A DNA stretch of 64,000 nt from Rosa chinensis (taxonomy: Eukaryota > Streptophyta > Magnoliopsida > Rosales > Rosaceae): positions 53,739,612-53,803,611 of the forward strand of contig NC_037091.1 in assembly GCF_002994745.2 (NCBI RefSeq). Direction: 5' to 3'. Shown here piece by piece: positions 22,306 to 35,000 of this stretch. Below the pieces are notes generated by a model, which saw only the letters and a list, made by a program, of their open reading frames with translations, searched no databases and had not been told where the DNA came from. The translations under genes and the position numbers were made by a program. Every line of letters starts with the position of its first letter. The first letter of the stretch is position 1.

Positions 22306-25100
22306 GTTTTTTTTTTTTTTTTTGAATCAAAAAGGAAAATTCATTGAACGACCTCAACTAAGGTATCTACAATCAGTGTTTATGACATCAATGATGCAAC
22401 TAGGAAGTAGGAACAACATCTAACCACACCATGCTATGCTAGCCTCAAAGCCTATGCCTGCAAGTCTGTGTGCAACCATATTGCATGAACGAGGTGCAAA
22501 AGTGATTTGCACATATGGTATCCGTCTCGCAGCAGACTTGATGTCATCAATGAGACCCCCATTAGCTAGCAACGAATGGTCTAGACATGTAGCTTCTGAG
22601 ATAGCTTCGGTACAATCACTCTCCACTATAACATGTTGTATTTGTAACCTGTTCAAGAGATCGAAACCGGCCCTAATAGCATGCAGTTCACATTGCTTAG
22701 GAGATGCAGTGTGTGCAATTGGACTGGCAAATGCAGCAACAAATTGACCTGAAGCATTTCGAAGAACTCCTTCTACGCCTCCTTTGGTTTGATCTGATAA
22801 GAATGCAGCATCCACATTCAATTTGAATGCACCAATCTCTTTGGGGCTTGTGTAGGAGCGTTTCTAGCTTTCTGAAACTCCTCTAGCCACGCAAAGCTAC
22901 TTAAGGTGATGTCTTGAGCTGATTGCTTTGTACCAGACCACAACATGTTGTTACGATTCTTCCAGAGGGCCCATATAATCATTAGAAGCTGAGCAAATAA
23001 TGTTGGTGTCATGGTAGAGGCTCTTTCCAACATCCACTCTTTGAAGTGTACATTAGGAAGTATCGTATGGCGTAGATTGAAGGGTGCTGTAGCAAGGATG
23101 CTAAGAGCCACAGGGCAGTGATAGAAAAGATGTCCAGCATCTTCAAAGGCGTGAGCACAGAGCATGCACTGAAAGGGACCTTCATACCCTTTGGTAAGCA
23201 GTCTATCCCGAGTAGGAAGGAGATTGTGACATGCCCTCCAAGCACATAAACTCACTTTGCCGAGGACCTTTGCCTTCCAAAGGCTTTTCCATAAACTGTG
23301 GTAAGAGTCTCCATTAGACGTAGAGACAAGGACGTGTGGCATGACACTCATTCTGGCAATCCAATAGGCAGACTTGACAAAGTAGTGGCCTCTCTTCTCC
23401 GGGCCCCAAATGAGTTTATCCGCTATTGAGTGTCGACTAAGAGGAATGCAAAGAACTCTCGCTGCCACCTCTTGTGGAAAGATGCTATGGACTGCAGCTG
23501 TACGCCAAGTACTTTCATCAATTAGGTCGGCAACCTTGTGTAGAGTAGTATTAGGAGGTCTGCTGATCAATATTAGGTTTTGAATAGGAATCCAGCGATC
23601 CCGCCAAATGTCAACCTGCTTTCCGTCCCCAATCTTCCATTGAATACCAGCATGAAGAACCGATCTACCTTGTAGGATACTCCTCCAAGAGAATGAGGGT
23701 GAATCACCTACTTCCGCTTCCCAAAAAGAGCAATGAGGAAAATACTTTGCTTTATACAACCTAGCAATAAGTGAGCGAGGATTGGAGACAATTCTCCATC
23801 CTTGTTTAGCAAGCATTGCAATATTATACGCATAGAGGTTTTTGAATCTCATACCTCCTTCATGTTTGGTGAGACAAAGCTTTTCCTAACTTCTCCAGTG
23901 TATCTTTTTCTTCTCATCTGTGTCTCCCCAGAAAAAAGAAGCACATAACTGGTGGATGTCATCACACATGCTTTTTGGGAGAAGGTAGCAATTCATGGCA
24001 TAAAGAGGTATTGTTTGAGCCACAGCTTTAATAAGTATTTCTTTGCCTGCACAACTGAGAATTTTGGATTTCCAATTAACTAGCTTCTTCGTTAACCTCT
24101 CTTTAATATATGCAAACTTGGCAAACTTGGATTTGCCAACTCTCAATGGTAAACCAAGATACTTATCATGCTCATCAACCCGCTAAACTTGGAGGATATC
24201 AGCCAAATTGTTCTGAGTGGCTATGTCAACATTCAAGCTAAAGACGACACTACTCTTCTGAAAGTTAACCTTCTAACCTAAGGCTTTCTCATATGTGTCC
24301 AGGATTTGTTTAAAAGCTAAACATTCAGCGGTAGTAGCTGAGCCAAAGAGCAAACTATCATCAGCAAAAAAGAGATGGTGTAGTGTAGGAGCCTGTGGGC
24401 ACATGGTGAGTCATGTGATCAAATTACATTGCACCGCTTGAGTAATGAGTGCAGAAAGACCCTCTGCACAGAGAATAAATAAATATGGTGACAATGGATC
24501 ACCCTGTCTGATTCCCCGAGTAGGCAAAATAGGAGGAGTAGGCTCTCCTTGAATCAAAATAGAGTAATTGACTGTTGTGACATTATTCATAACCATATTT
24601 ACCCATGCAGGATGAAACCCTAGCCTTGTCAATATGGCTTGCAAGTATTGCCATTCAAGCCGATCATAAGCCTTGCTAATATCCAATTTGAGAGAGAGAA
24701 AAACCTGTTTCCTGATGACGAAACTTATGCATAAAGTGTGCAGCTTCATTGGCGACCAAAGTGTTGTCAGAAATAATTCTCCCTGGCACATACGCACTTT
24801 GCAAAGGGGACACAATATCAGGGAGCCAATGTTTGAGCCTGTTAGCAATAACCTTAGAGCAGAGTCTGCAAATAACATTACTTAAAGCAATTGGCCTAAA
24901 GTGAGCCGCCTCTGTAGGATTCTTGATTTTTGGTATTAGACAAAGAAAAGTGTAGTTTGTGTTCTGGTCAATGTCTCCAGTGTCCAGAAAACTACGCATA
25001 GCTAAACATAGATCAACACCTACAGTATGCCAATATTTCTAAAAAAAGAAAAGCGACATATCATCCGGACCCGGACTTTTGGAAGGATGCATTTCGAAGA
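22306..25100 (-). mobile_element. 5'-truncated L1-type LINE
   Basis: A poly-A tail (plus-strand T run from 22306) marks the 3' end on the minus strand. Upstream of it lie, in order from 5' to 3', a reverse transcriptase, a zf-RVT region and an RNase H domain, all in minus orientation. The 5' end is near 25100, inside the RT entry (ALFEMHPSKSPGPDDM), so the endonuclease and ORF1 are missing: a normal 5'-truncated LINE copy. I found no clear target-site duplication. Confidence 0.85.
22420..25090 (-). pseudogene. LINE ORF2 remnant: reverse transcriptase, zf-RVT, RNase H
   Basis: Minus-strand pieces read: KSPGPDDM near 25060; RT core at 24999-24411 (FRPIALSNVICRLCSKVIANR, LDISKAYDRLEWQYL, GIRQGDPLSPYLFIL); the catalytic FADDSLLFG near 24335-24365; DKYLGLPL and later RT thumb at 24160-23886; a zf-RVT segment at 23852-22818 (344 codons open); and an RNase H domain (RVT_3 type) at 22821-22420 with acidic DAAF and ESD positions. 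In-frame stops and shifts near 25041, 24411-24420, 24180 and 23885 separate the pieces. The 344-codon stretch is intact, so decay is moderate. Confidence 0.85.
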
Positions 25101-25527
25101 GAGCAGTCTTGATATAAAAGCAACTCCACATAAAAGCAAGGAAGAAAAGTCAAGGGCCCTATTTGTTTTGTACCCAACTCCATGGAAGGCCCAACTTTCG
25201 ATCAAACCAAGAAACGGAGCAGAAGGAAGAGTCAATAATGGAGTTCCATTTGTTATGGTCAATAATGGAGTTGAAGATGAATCACATTCAAGTCTTCAAA
25301 AGCGACATTAAGACTACGACGACTCTGTCTGGCTTTAACGGCTGGTCACTTTTAACTCCGGGGTCCGTTAAAATCCATGGGTCGGCAACCCAGCTCATCC
25401 ATCATAATTCTCCTCTTTTCTCAACTGCCTGCATTTAAAGTCATCCATATCTTTCACTTTCATCATATTTAACAAGAATTTGGAGACCTGGGTTTTGTTT
25501 TGGGGAAGAAAAAGAAGTAAAGGAAGA
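25101..25527. other. intergenic and 5' flank of the Sec14-like gene
   Basis: Between the LINE and the plus-strand Sec14-like start codon. No gene. A TTTAAA-type TATA variant lies at about 25434-25439, some 90 bases before the ATG. Its function is a guess. Confidence 0.4.
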
Positions 25528-28069
25528 ATGGAATCCAATGGGAAAGATGAGGGAATGGAAGAGCAACAGAGCTTGGAAAGCAGTGAGATTGAGAAAAGCA
25601 AAGTGGGGATCATGAGAGCCCTTGTGGAAAGAGAAGATCCCTCCTCCAAGGTTGGAACTGGATTCTCTTTCCTCTTTTTGTTTCTGCTACTTTTGTTTTT
25701 GTTGACAATCTTGTTTTGAGAATTAAGTCAAATTAAAAAATTAATCTTGATGCTGAATTTGGTTGATCACTGTATCCATTGCTGCTAATATTGCTTAAAG
25801 TTTAAAGCTTTGACTGTGATTCAGTTTTTAGGTCACGTTTGTTCGCGGAAAAGAAGCATCAGGAAATGAAACTTGATCCTTTCCTGTGTTTGGGATGCAA
25901 AAGGAAAGGAAATCGTTTCCTGAAGGAAGGGAAAATTAGGGGGAAAGTGATTCATCCCCTATTCTTTCATTGTATTTATTACTCACAACATATTATTTTA
26001 TTACATAAACAACTTTCCTGATAACTTTCCTTACGTTACCAAACATCCGAATGGAAAGTTGTTGCGAAATTTCATTTTCCTTTCCATAGGAAAGACAAAA
26101 GAATTACTTTCCTTTCCGTGAACCGAACGAGGCCTTATGGTTAAAGTGGGTTGTAAGGAAACGAAAGTGGGTTCCTTTTTAAGTTGTTTCGAGCTCAAAT
26201 TCCCAATATATATAGTATGTAATGTTGATAAATCATAGATTCCTTGTATACAATTCCTCAGTCCACTATTACTTATGTTAAACAAAATTAGTGTTTAATG
26301 CAAAGATTTTGCATACCCAATTCACATTGAGGACCTTATATGTATATTGATTGCCCACATTGTTGATATTCTTCCTGTATGTGCATTATGCTGGTGTGCA
26401 GGAAGTGGATGATTTCATGATCCGGAGATTTCTTCGGGCTCGTGATCATGACATTGAGAAGGCTTCTAACCTCTTCCTCAAGTACCTGAGTTGGAGGAAA
26501 GCATTTATGCCAAATGGTTCCATCTCAGAGTCGGAGATTCCAAGAGAACTAGCTCATAACAAGTTGTTTATGCAAGGCGTGGACAAGACGGGGCGCCCCA
26601 TTGTTGTTGTCTATGGTGGGAGGCATAAGCACACCAAGCTAGAGGAGTTTAAACGTATGTGCCTCTGAGAATTTTGTTTTCAGAAGAAACCAGGAAATTA
26701 CAGTAGTGAGGGAAATATACGATATATTTAAGACCTGCATATAATGTGGCTCATATTGAGACCTACATTCAGTTAAACTTCCATATCACTTGCATTCAGC
26801 TTAAATTTTGTTACTTTCCTTTGCAGGTTTTGTAGTCTACACTCTTGAGAAGATATGTGCCAGGTAGCTCACACATCATACCATTGGTAACGCACATCAT
26901 TATTTGTAGTTCAATCAGCTCAATCAGATTTTTAATGGGTTATTGTCACCACCAAAAAAGGGAAAGGGGTTATTGATGTTTTAGAATTATTCGAGAAATT
27001 GAGTGCTGAAGTTAATATGGATGAAATTAGGTTTGAATTCTTAGCCAGTTTCTCTCCCAGAGAGTAACCATGATATTGACTGTTGTTTTTATCTTTCAGA
27101 ATGCCAGCGGGGCAGGAAAAGTTTTTATCCATTGCAGATCTTGAAGGATGGGGGTATGCCAACAGTGATGTTCGTGGATACTTAGCAGCTCTAACAATCT
27201 TACAGGTTTGCTGTTGCTTGCTCCTTTTCATCAAATAAGATGCCAAGGTGATTTGATCAATTGGTTAGGTGAATAAATAAACATTTAATCTCACCTGATA
27301 AGTAAATAACACATATTTGTAAACTGGACAGGATTGCTATCCGGAGAGGCTTGGCAAGTTATTTATTGTCCATTCACCGTACCTATTCATGACTGCTTGG
27401 AAGATGGTTTATCCTTTTATCGATGACAAAACCAAAAAAAAGGTAAAGTAGTTTGTATCAGGAACTGCATGATCATGCCCATTTGCATATGTGCTGCCAT
27501 ATTTAAAAATGAATGGAGACACTGCATCCATAGTTTAAGGTTCTGCTGACAATTCTCGACCTATTCAACTGGGAAAAAAATCTAAGGGTTGATTGGATAC
27601 TAACTGCTAAGATTTAAATATAGTTAAAAGAGAAGCATCATACATTTAGGGCAGAAAAACAGGAAATGAGTCTCTCATCAGCCAAAGCAGTTTGTGGATG
27701 GACAAGATTTGAATCAGTAAACATGGTGTGGAAATAAGGTTGATGTATAGAAATTAGGGATAGTGGGAGGAAAGACATATCATGATATAGTGACTCTGGC
27801 ATGACTTGAAACATTTCGCATCCCAGGAATTTTTCTGTTCTGTTATTAGTTATATGAGTTAGAAGCATATTGAACTGATATATTCATAGTAATTGTTACT
27901 ATCATCTTCAGCCTAGTTCAACTCATCAGTCTTTTACCATATATCCTTGCAGATCATTTTTGTTGAGAACAAAAAGCTGAACTCCACATTACTTGGTGAT
28001 ATTGATGAGAGCCAGCTACCGGATGTATATGGCGGCAAATTGCCATTAGTTCCGATCCAAGACTGCTAA
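25528..28069 (+). CDS. Sec14-like CRAL-TRIO lipid-transfer protein
   Basis: Likely binds and exchanges phosphoinositides or other lipids at membranes. Six plus-strand exons: 25528-25650, 26402-26654, 26827-26863, 27100-27205, 27332-27442, 27953-28069. GT..AG junctions and phases agree, giving 248 residues. Residues 1-41 are acidic and variable. The CRAL-TRIO N-terminal helices are at 42-76 (EVDDFMIRRFLRARDHDIEK). The lipid-binding domain runs from about 90 to 240 (KFLSIADLEGWGYANSD, LGKLFIVHSPYLFMTAWKM, STLLGDIDESQLPDVYGG). It is a short, single-domain Sec14 protein without GOLD or nodulin tails. The 751 bp intron 1 carries a Tourist-like MITE. An upstream TTG at 25480 is in frame but the ATG at 25528 is the natural start. 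Confidence 0.92.
25831..26134. mobile_element. Tourist-like MITE (PIF/Harbinger type) in Sec14-like intron 1
   Basis: The left end GGTCACGTTTGTTCGCGGAAA and the right end, read in reverse complement (GGCCTCGTTCGGTTCACGGA), are similar inverted termini. A 3 bp TTA duplication flanks them (25828-25830 and 26135-26137), typical of PIF/Harbinger. The interior has the usual repeated CTTTCCT/AGGAAAG motifs and is non-coding. 304 bp. Confidence 0.8.
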
Positions 28070-28313
28070 TGAAATACCTTCACGCCCTGCTCAGTGATAT
28101 TGATGAAAGACAAATACATATAAACGCTTCTTCATTCCAAAACAAAGTAGCAGCTTCATCTTCTCTTTTATGTTCTACTACTTGATAACAAATTCTACAT
28201 TCTCAACCCTTAGACATCTGCCACATGAGTTATTGCTACGCTTGTCTTCAACATCTTCAAATATTGTATTACCTATTTTGAGTTATTGCTACGCTTGTCT
28301 GCTCATGCCCTTG

Positions 28314-28783
28314 TTTCTACACTACTTTTTTTCTCTCTGATTATACTCTTTGAATATGTCTATCAAACATTAGGCTTTTGAATTTGATCTAAGCAGATGT
28401 AGCTTCAGACACAAGAACACCGTTACAAGAGGGGTTTAGCCCTAAAATTGATCATTGACCCTTTACCGATGAATGAGAGGCTCAATGATCAACAGCTTTT
28501 GTTGAAGACGCCCGGGGTTGTATTTCAAATTAATTTGAATAAATTTCTACACTACTTTTTTTTTCTCTCTGATTATACTCTTTGAATTTGTCTATCAAAC
28601 ATTAGGCTTTTGAATTTGATCTAAGCAGATGTAGCTTCAGACACAAGAACACCGTTACAAGAGGGGTTTAGCCCATTAGGCTAAAATTGATCATTGACCC
28701 TTTACCGATGAATGAGAGGCTCAATGATCAACAGCTTTTGTTGAAGACGCCCAGGGTTGTTTTTCAAATTAATTTGAATAAAA
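28314..28783. repeat. 230 bp direct tandem duplication, 3' of the Sec14-like gene
   Basis: Unit 1 is 28314-28543 and unit 2 is 28544-28783. They are nearly identical, including TTTGATCTAAGCAGATGTAG, GATGAATGAGAGGCTCAATG and AAATTAATTTGAATAAA. Unit 2 has about 9-10 extra bases (CATTAGGCT) after TTTAGCC, and this is the part that forms the inverted repeat listed next. Confidence 0.92.
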
Positions 28784-28813
28784 GTCCTAATGGGCTAAAC
28801 CCCTCTTGTAACG
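28653..28813. repeat. MITE-like unit with perfect 28 bp terminal inverted repeats
   Basis: The 28 bases at 28653-28680 (starting CGTTACAAGAGGGGTTTAGC) are the exact reverse complement of 28786-28813 (ending CTAAACCCCTCTTGTAACG). They enclose about 105 bp of non-coding sequence. The structure looks like a small MITE. The other tandem unit has only the left arm, shortened. Confidence 0.8.
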
Positions 28814-29554
28814 TTTTTGCTGCTTGATGACAAATTGACAAGGTGATTAACCGGTTACAGGCATCCAAAGACAATTTTGCTGCTTGCCCTGAGTATTGAC
28901 CTTATACAAATTTATGCAGAAAGCAAATTCAAATTAAAATAGAAATCATCTAGCATAGTTTGATTTGATGTATATTAATATTGCAGGGCCTTACAAGTTA
29001 CATCTCATTTGGGAAAAGTAAGAAATTCCTGATGCCATAGCTTTGCTCCTTACAGGCAAGGAGCTAAAGATTTATCCTCTGTCAAAAGCCAATATTAACA
29101 TGGCCTATAACCAAAAAGAAAACAACCAACCTGCCACATCCATAGAAATTTACACTCATTTTACTTAGATGGCTCAAAATAACCATTTACTTTACGGTAC
29201 TCATTGGTTAAGGCTTAGGGAAACCTTAAACTAGACAGTCTACAAGCAAATCAACAATCTGTGTCGAAAAACCAACAGTATACCCAAACTTAAATTAATC
29301 GATTGAATAACTAGATACCATAACACTAAACATGGTAAACAAAAATTTGATTATTTTTGTTATTCAAAAATCTGAACTCCATCCAGTGCAGACAACAGAT
29401 ACAAAATCCAAGTATAAATCACAACTGAAATAGGCAAAAAGAAAAATTTAAGGTTGCAAACATCACTTTTTCCCTGATGTAGAGGAACTATGAATAATGA
29501 GACCTCATGTAAAAATTCAGCACCAGAAAAAAAAAAAAAACTGCCCAGCAATTC
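28814..29554. other. intergenic; 3' flank of Rieske gene
   Basis: No gene seen. The right part (about 29300-29554), AT-rich with a run of A at 29528-29541, is probably the 3' UTR of the minus-strand Rieske gene. Confidence 0.45.
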
Positions 29555-31203
29555 TCACCCAATGAGTAACTTGTTCTCGGTCAAAAAACTGTAAGTGGGT
29601 ACCTCAAGATTGTAGGGTGCAGGCCCCTTGCGGATCCTACCAGAAATGTCATAGTGTGAACCATGGCATGGGCAAAACCATCCGCCAAAGTCACCAGCAT
29701 TTGGCAAGGGGATGCACCCCAAGTGAGTGCAGACCCCAACAACAATAAGCCATTCTGGATCCTTAACCCTCTCTGAGTCCTGTTGAGGATCACGAAGTGA
29801 CTGAACATCAATACTATTAGCCAACTTGATGTCATCTTCAGTTCTACGCCTAATAAAAACTGGCTTCCCCCTCCACTTGACAGTAACAGTACTGCCAGGC
29901 TCAATGCTGGATAGGTCAACCTCAAGGGAAGCAAGAGCAAGGACATCTTTGCTGGCAGACATGCTCAAAACAAACTTGAGGACCAGAAGCCGGATCAAGG
30001 ATGCATACACAAACCTTCCACCTGTCAAGACAAAATAAGCAAATGCACGCTTGCTGGGATCCCCAGGTGGGTATCTTTCATGGTTGTAGTCATCATATAC
30101 AATCTTTGAAGAAGGATTCTTCACTGCTGCCACAGTAGCTGGGACGTCTGAGATCATACCACCAAAATCATGTCCAGGAGCGAGGGCATCAGAGGAAAAT
30201 CCTGTTCATAGAAATCAATCTTTCAATAAAAAAGTTGCGTAAACTATTATCTCAACACATATAAATTTCAATTCTAAACTGAAGAAAAACATAACCTTTT
30301 GCATTCCACTGCTAATGAGAGAGATGTATTTGGCAAGGCATATTCTAATCAACTTACTAGAAAGATGATAACAAAACCTTACTACAGTTCTGACCCACCT
30401 AATCACATACACGCGGTGTTTTAGAAGGCAAATGTATATGTGCTACAGAAAGAGCAAGTGCAAACCAATCAACAAAAGAAGCATATGCTCAGTCAAAGCA
30501 ACAAATGTCCATTTTTTCCCGAAAGCCTCAGTCGCAACAGCTAACATTTAACACAATGCACAGCAGCACCCAGATACTGGGTTTGCCGTATTGACTGAGC
30601 TAGTCAAGTTAACCACAACCCGTATAGAAATAAGATTGATTGCATATAAATACGATTTTCCAGACAATAGATAAAAACAAACAAAGGCTTAACTATAATG
30701 AAACGATTGCAGTCCTTTCTTTTCAATTGCAAACATCATTGAATCGCATAAAACAAAAGCAGAACATTACTGAGGACGTAATTTCATGCATAGCCTATGG
30801 TGATTTAAACGAACACAGATTCAGCAATAGAATAATGGAGCAAGGGTTCCAAATTGAAAACCAAAACCAAACGGATCCAGAGGAAACACAAAAGCCATGC
30901 ATTAAATCGATAATCCAATTGCAATTTCCCAATCTACACAAAATCGCGGTCTAAATAGAAAACGCATGAGCAAACAATTAAAGAAGCCATTGTTAGAGAA
31001 CCCAAACCCTAGGGCTGACCTCTGATGAGAAATGGAGATTGCGAATAGTGGATGGGGGATCTGGAAGGGACATCGGAGGACGACTCGTCGTTGTTGTTGA
31101 AGGAAAGTGGATGGGATCGAGAGAGGACGGCTGGAGATGTCTGCGACGACCTCCACGCGCCGCCTACAGAGGAGGAAAGCCTTCTTCCGGCGACTCTCAG
31201 CAT
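29555..31203 (-). CDS. mitochondrial Rieske iron-sulfur subunit of cytochrome bc1 (complex III)
   Basis: Carries electrons from ubiquinol to cytochrome c1 in the inner mitochondrial membrane. Two minus-strand exons, 31203-31020 and 30201-29555, with GT..AG and matching phase, give 276 residues. Residues 1 to about 60 are rich in Arg and Ser with few acids, as in a presequence. A membrane helix lies near 114-138 ([20 protein letters not shown]). The [2Fe-2S] ligands are C219 and H221 in CTHLGC, and C238 and H241 in CPCHGSHYD. The disulfide pair is C224 and C240. The C-terminus [16 protein letters not shown] is the usual end. Length fits plant UCRI proteins (about 270). The chloroplast PetC is excluded by its different helix and presequence. 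Confidence 0.95.
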
Positions 31204-32060
31204 CTTGTTCCTCTAAAATCGCTCGCTAGCCCTCGCAAACCAAAAAGCTCTCTTCTATTTTTGTTCGCAAAGTCCAACTCCAGCATTTAAGGTCCTACCT
31301 TAAGTTACAATGAAACGACGGCGTCTCATACACAACAATTTTAAAATCCAAATAATGTAAATAAAATGTTTAAAAAATTATTGAAAATCACAGTTTACAA
31401 AAGAATTACGAAGTCCCTAAACAAAAAAATTACGATATCTTGTAAATGACTATGTCCCATAATTAATTAATTGTGACCGAGGACTGGTTCCTTCTCAAGG
31501 GACTGAAAAAACAGAAAAGATGGTATGATCACTATGATGTTATATGAATCATTCGCCGCCATAAAATCAAAGAGAAACGAGAGTTGAGAATTTCTTTTCG
31601 TTTTCACAAAATCAGCAGAAGTCTTTCCTCTCGTTCACAAGATAGAAAAACCAAAACTAAAAGTATACAGCTTTGTACTTGAGAAATTGCAAACGCCTTT
31701 TATGTATTAATATATTTTAACTTTCATGGTAACAAACCAACTTGATGCAACGATAGACCTCATCAATGTTCTGCAAACTGGCATTAACGTAGAAGGCTTA
31801 AAGATAATTGGCATTACTTGATCCAGAGTTTGCTGCTGGCAAGCCCAAGGCTGCACATTCAGAGAGGAATGCTTTGTTATTGCACAACTTTGTATTGCAG
31901 TGATATAAGTAAAAGAAATGACAATAGAAGACTGTCAGAACAAATTTAAGTAACATGTATGTATCTAATTAACAACCAAGTATGCTTTGTACTGTAACAA
32001 AATTCCAGACTCAAAAGCTACATCATATGTCGACTATGATGGTTTTAAATAGCCCAAAAT
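31204..32060. other. intergenic between Rieske and GlyRS genes
   Basis: 5' flank of the Rieske gene on the left and 3' UTR of the GlyRS gene on the right, both minus strand. AT-rich and without a gene. Confidence 0.5.
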
Positions 32061-35000
32061 CTACTCGTCTGCTGAGCCAGAAGAATGGTGTGGGAAAGCC
32101 GACCACACATCCGCCCATGTCCTCACTCCCTCAGCTATATCCTTGACAACAGACGCTGCCTCACTCACATCAACCCGGATCTGATCCTTGCTGTCTCGTT
32201 CCCGGATTGTCACAGAAGATACGGAATCAACTGTGATTGCAAACGGTACACCCAGTTCATCAGTCCGTGCGTATCGTTTCCCAATTGAGGTACCTGAGGA
32301 ATATCCAAAATCAAACAGTTGACAAACTCATAACCAATTGGTTTATAAATTAGGGTCAGTAACCCATTAATTCCAACTAAAAGCACAAAATGGCTCAAGT
32401 TCCCATACCTGTGATGTCAATTTTATGTGATATCCCAGATGCAGTCAGTGATTTGGAAATGACTTTAGAAACTTCCTCATACTCTTGCTTCTGAACCAAC
32501 GGGAAAACTGTGCACTTGATGGGTGCCACAAGAGGGGGAAAACGGAACACATTAAACTGTTCATTCCCATCTTTACTTGGCCGCATGTAGTATGAGTGCT
32601 CATAGAGGCAATATATTATCCGACCGATGCCAAAAGAAGGCTCAATTACCGAGGGCGTGAATACTCTCTGGTGTTCTTTCTTTTTCTCCTTTGAAATTGT
32701 TACCATACTTGAATTAATAGATACTTTCTTCTCTAGAGTGCAGACATAAAACTCTACCTCCCCTTTTGACTCTAAATCAGTCTTCATTTTCAAAGCTTCT
32801 TCTTCTTTCATGGCCTGAAATGCACAAGGCAATACATGCATAAACACAAAATCCCATTTTCAATCAAGTCACGAAATGACAAACCAGTAGAGTGAATTCA
32901 CCTCCAAAGCTTCAAGTACTTTCTTTTGGTCCCCCTTGAAAGCAAGACCAATCGCTTTCTTTACAGGAGATATAACCAATTTCTGAAATTACAAAAACAA
33001 ATCAGTAATGAAAAAGCATGTTTACTAAACACAGTGGCTGTTCACAGGATGAAAATGCATTACCTCAACTTCTCTTGGTTCGGAATATTTTTCCTGTGCC
33101 TCAAGATCAACTCTACTTTTCTCCTGCCATAAAACAAAAAACAATAATCGATGAGCATATAGATATCACATCAAGCCTCATAGCAACAGTTTATGCTGTA
33201 AACCTTCTATTCTGAGGGTATATGAATTTATTTTAAAAAGTGAAATTTTAGTTCACATTCAAAATACCACTGAACCAGACGTATTAAATAGAACAACAAT
33301 AGCAATTGCTTTCTTGATTATAAATCCCACCATCTGGTTATAATGATCACTGACAAAGAAGACTGCATATTTATACTTTTTGACTGCAAATTTATACTTT
33401 ACTTGAAGTCCGTTAGCAATAGTTAACAAGTCATTACCGAATGAGCCTTCAAGTCATACGCAGATCTATCTGCAATACCCACGCACTCAATCCAGCCATA
33501 TGAAGTCTCAATCTCAGCATCCCAACAGTCCTGGGCATAGTGAGCCATTTCATTTGCAAGGTGCTGCCGGAACCTTAAACGGTTCTTGTCTATACCCAGA
33601 TGAGTGAGGAAGAGGTATACTCTCCCAATAAAGTAGCCAAGTGTTTCGTTGTCGACAATTTTAGAATCCTACATGATATTAAGAAACAACAATGTCAATG
33701 AAATAGGGAGAAGAACACAACCAAGGTAAGGTAAAATGAGATAGAAACCAACCTTAGAAGATACAGCTTCACCTAGTGAGATTATCCTTGCAGACTGGCC
33801 AGGCTTCTGTTCATCCCTTGGGAACATCAGAAACTCCAAATGTGCAACATCAGAGAATTTTGGGTGAGATTTGTCTTCGGGGTCAACAAAGTGCTCAATC
33901 TCTGCAAGTGTAAACTCACGGACTCTCAAAAGACCTTGGCGAGGTGATATCTGCATCAGGAATAAACTATGAGTCCAACAAAGAAACCGAATCTGGACCT
34001 TCCATCAAGAAGAATGAGCACAGAACCATTGGCTAGTAGGAGAAACCACAAATTACAAACCATTTTTATTTTGTAATTTCACAGCCATTTCAATATATAA
34101 ACAAATATCTGCCCACAAGGAAAGCAGTATCACAGAATCAAACGAAGAAAAGTATGACCTCATTTCTAAAAGCCTGGCCAATTTGGGCTGCAGCAAAAGG
34201 GAGTTTGTTCCCATTGTAATAGTACAAGTCCCTAAAATTCACAAATATGCCTTGGGCAGTTTCTGGACGCATATACCTGCAGCAGAATATATGTTATAAG
34301 ACACTACAATAGGGAGGATTAATGGAAAAAGGAAGCTTTTGAAATTATCTGGACACATATCATGTAGGGAACTAATACATAAACAAAGGAACAAAATATG
34401 TTCCATGAGTTTTTAAAACCTCACCCGGTGCTCACACCAGAAGGACCAATTGATGTTTGAAACATCAGGTTGAATGGATAAGGATCCGAGAGAGGGTTCT
34501 TTGTGTCAGGGGCTGTAATACCATATTTCTTTATACATGCACCCAGCTCTTCAGCGGAGAGGACATCTAATTTGGAAAGTACTTCTTTCAGTTCCATTGC
34601 CATCTCTGAAGTAATTCTGAGGTCCTTTTCAAGCTTATCTTTACAGTAATCCTTGAGCAAGTGATCAGCTCTGTAGCACATCCCAGACGCCTCATCCTTA
34701 ACCATAAGATCGGTGAATTTCTCCACATGACCCGATGCTTTCAAAACCACCTCAGGTGTGACACAAGGGCAGTCAACTTCCAACATGTTCTCTTCAAGCA
34801 CAAAATGCTGCAAAATTGAATCCCATAAGACTTGAAACACCATGCCACTCTTAAGTTTCGCTTGCCAGTTAAGAGTAAATTTTACAAGGACATCAAGAAA
34901 ACTAATACAAGTAGAAGCAAATACCCAAGGTATGAATAAACTACGATATATGAAGTTTGGAAAAAAGGCATCTGATCCTTATCTAGTTCTAGTTGTTGTT

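Noticed and set aside
22436..22747. 103-codon plus-strand frame
   Set aside because: Antisense to the LINE RNase H domain.
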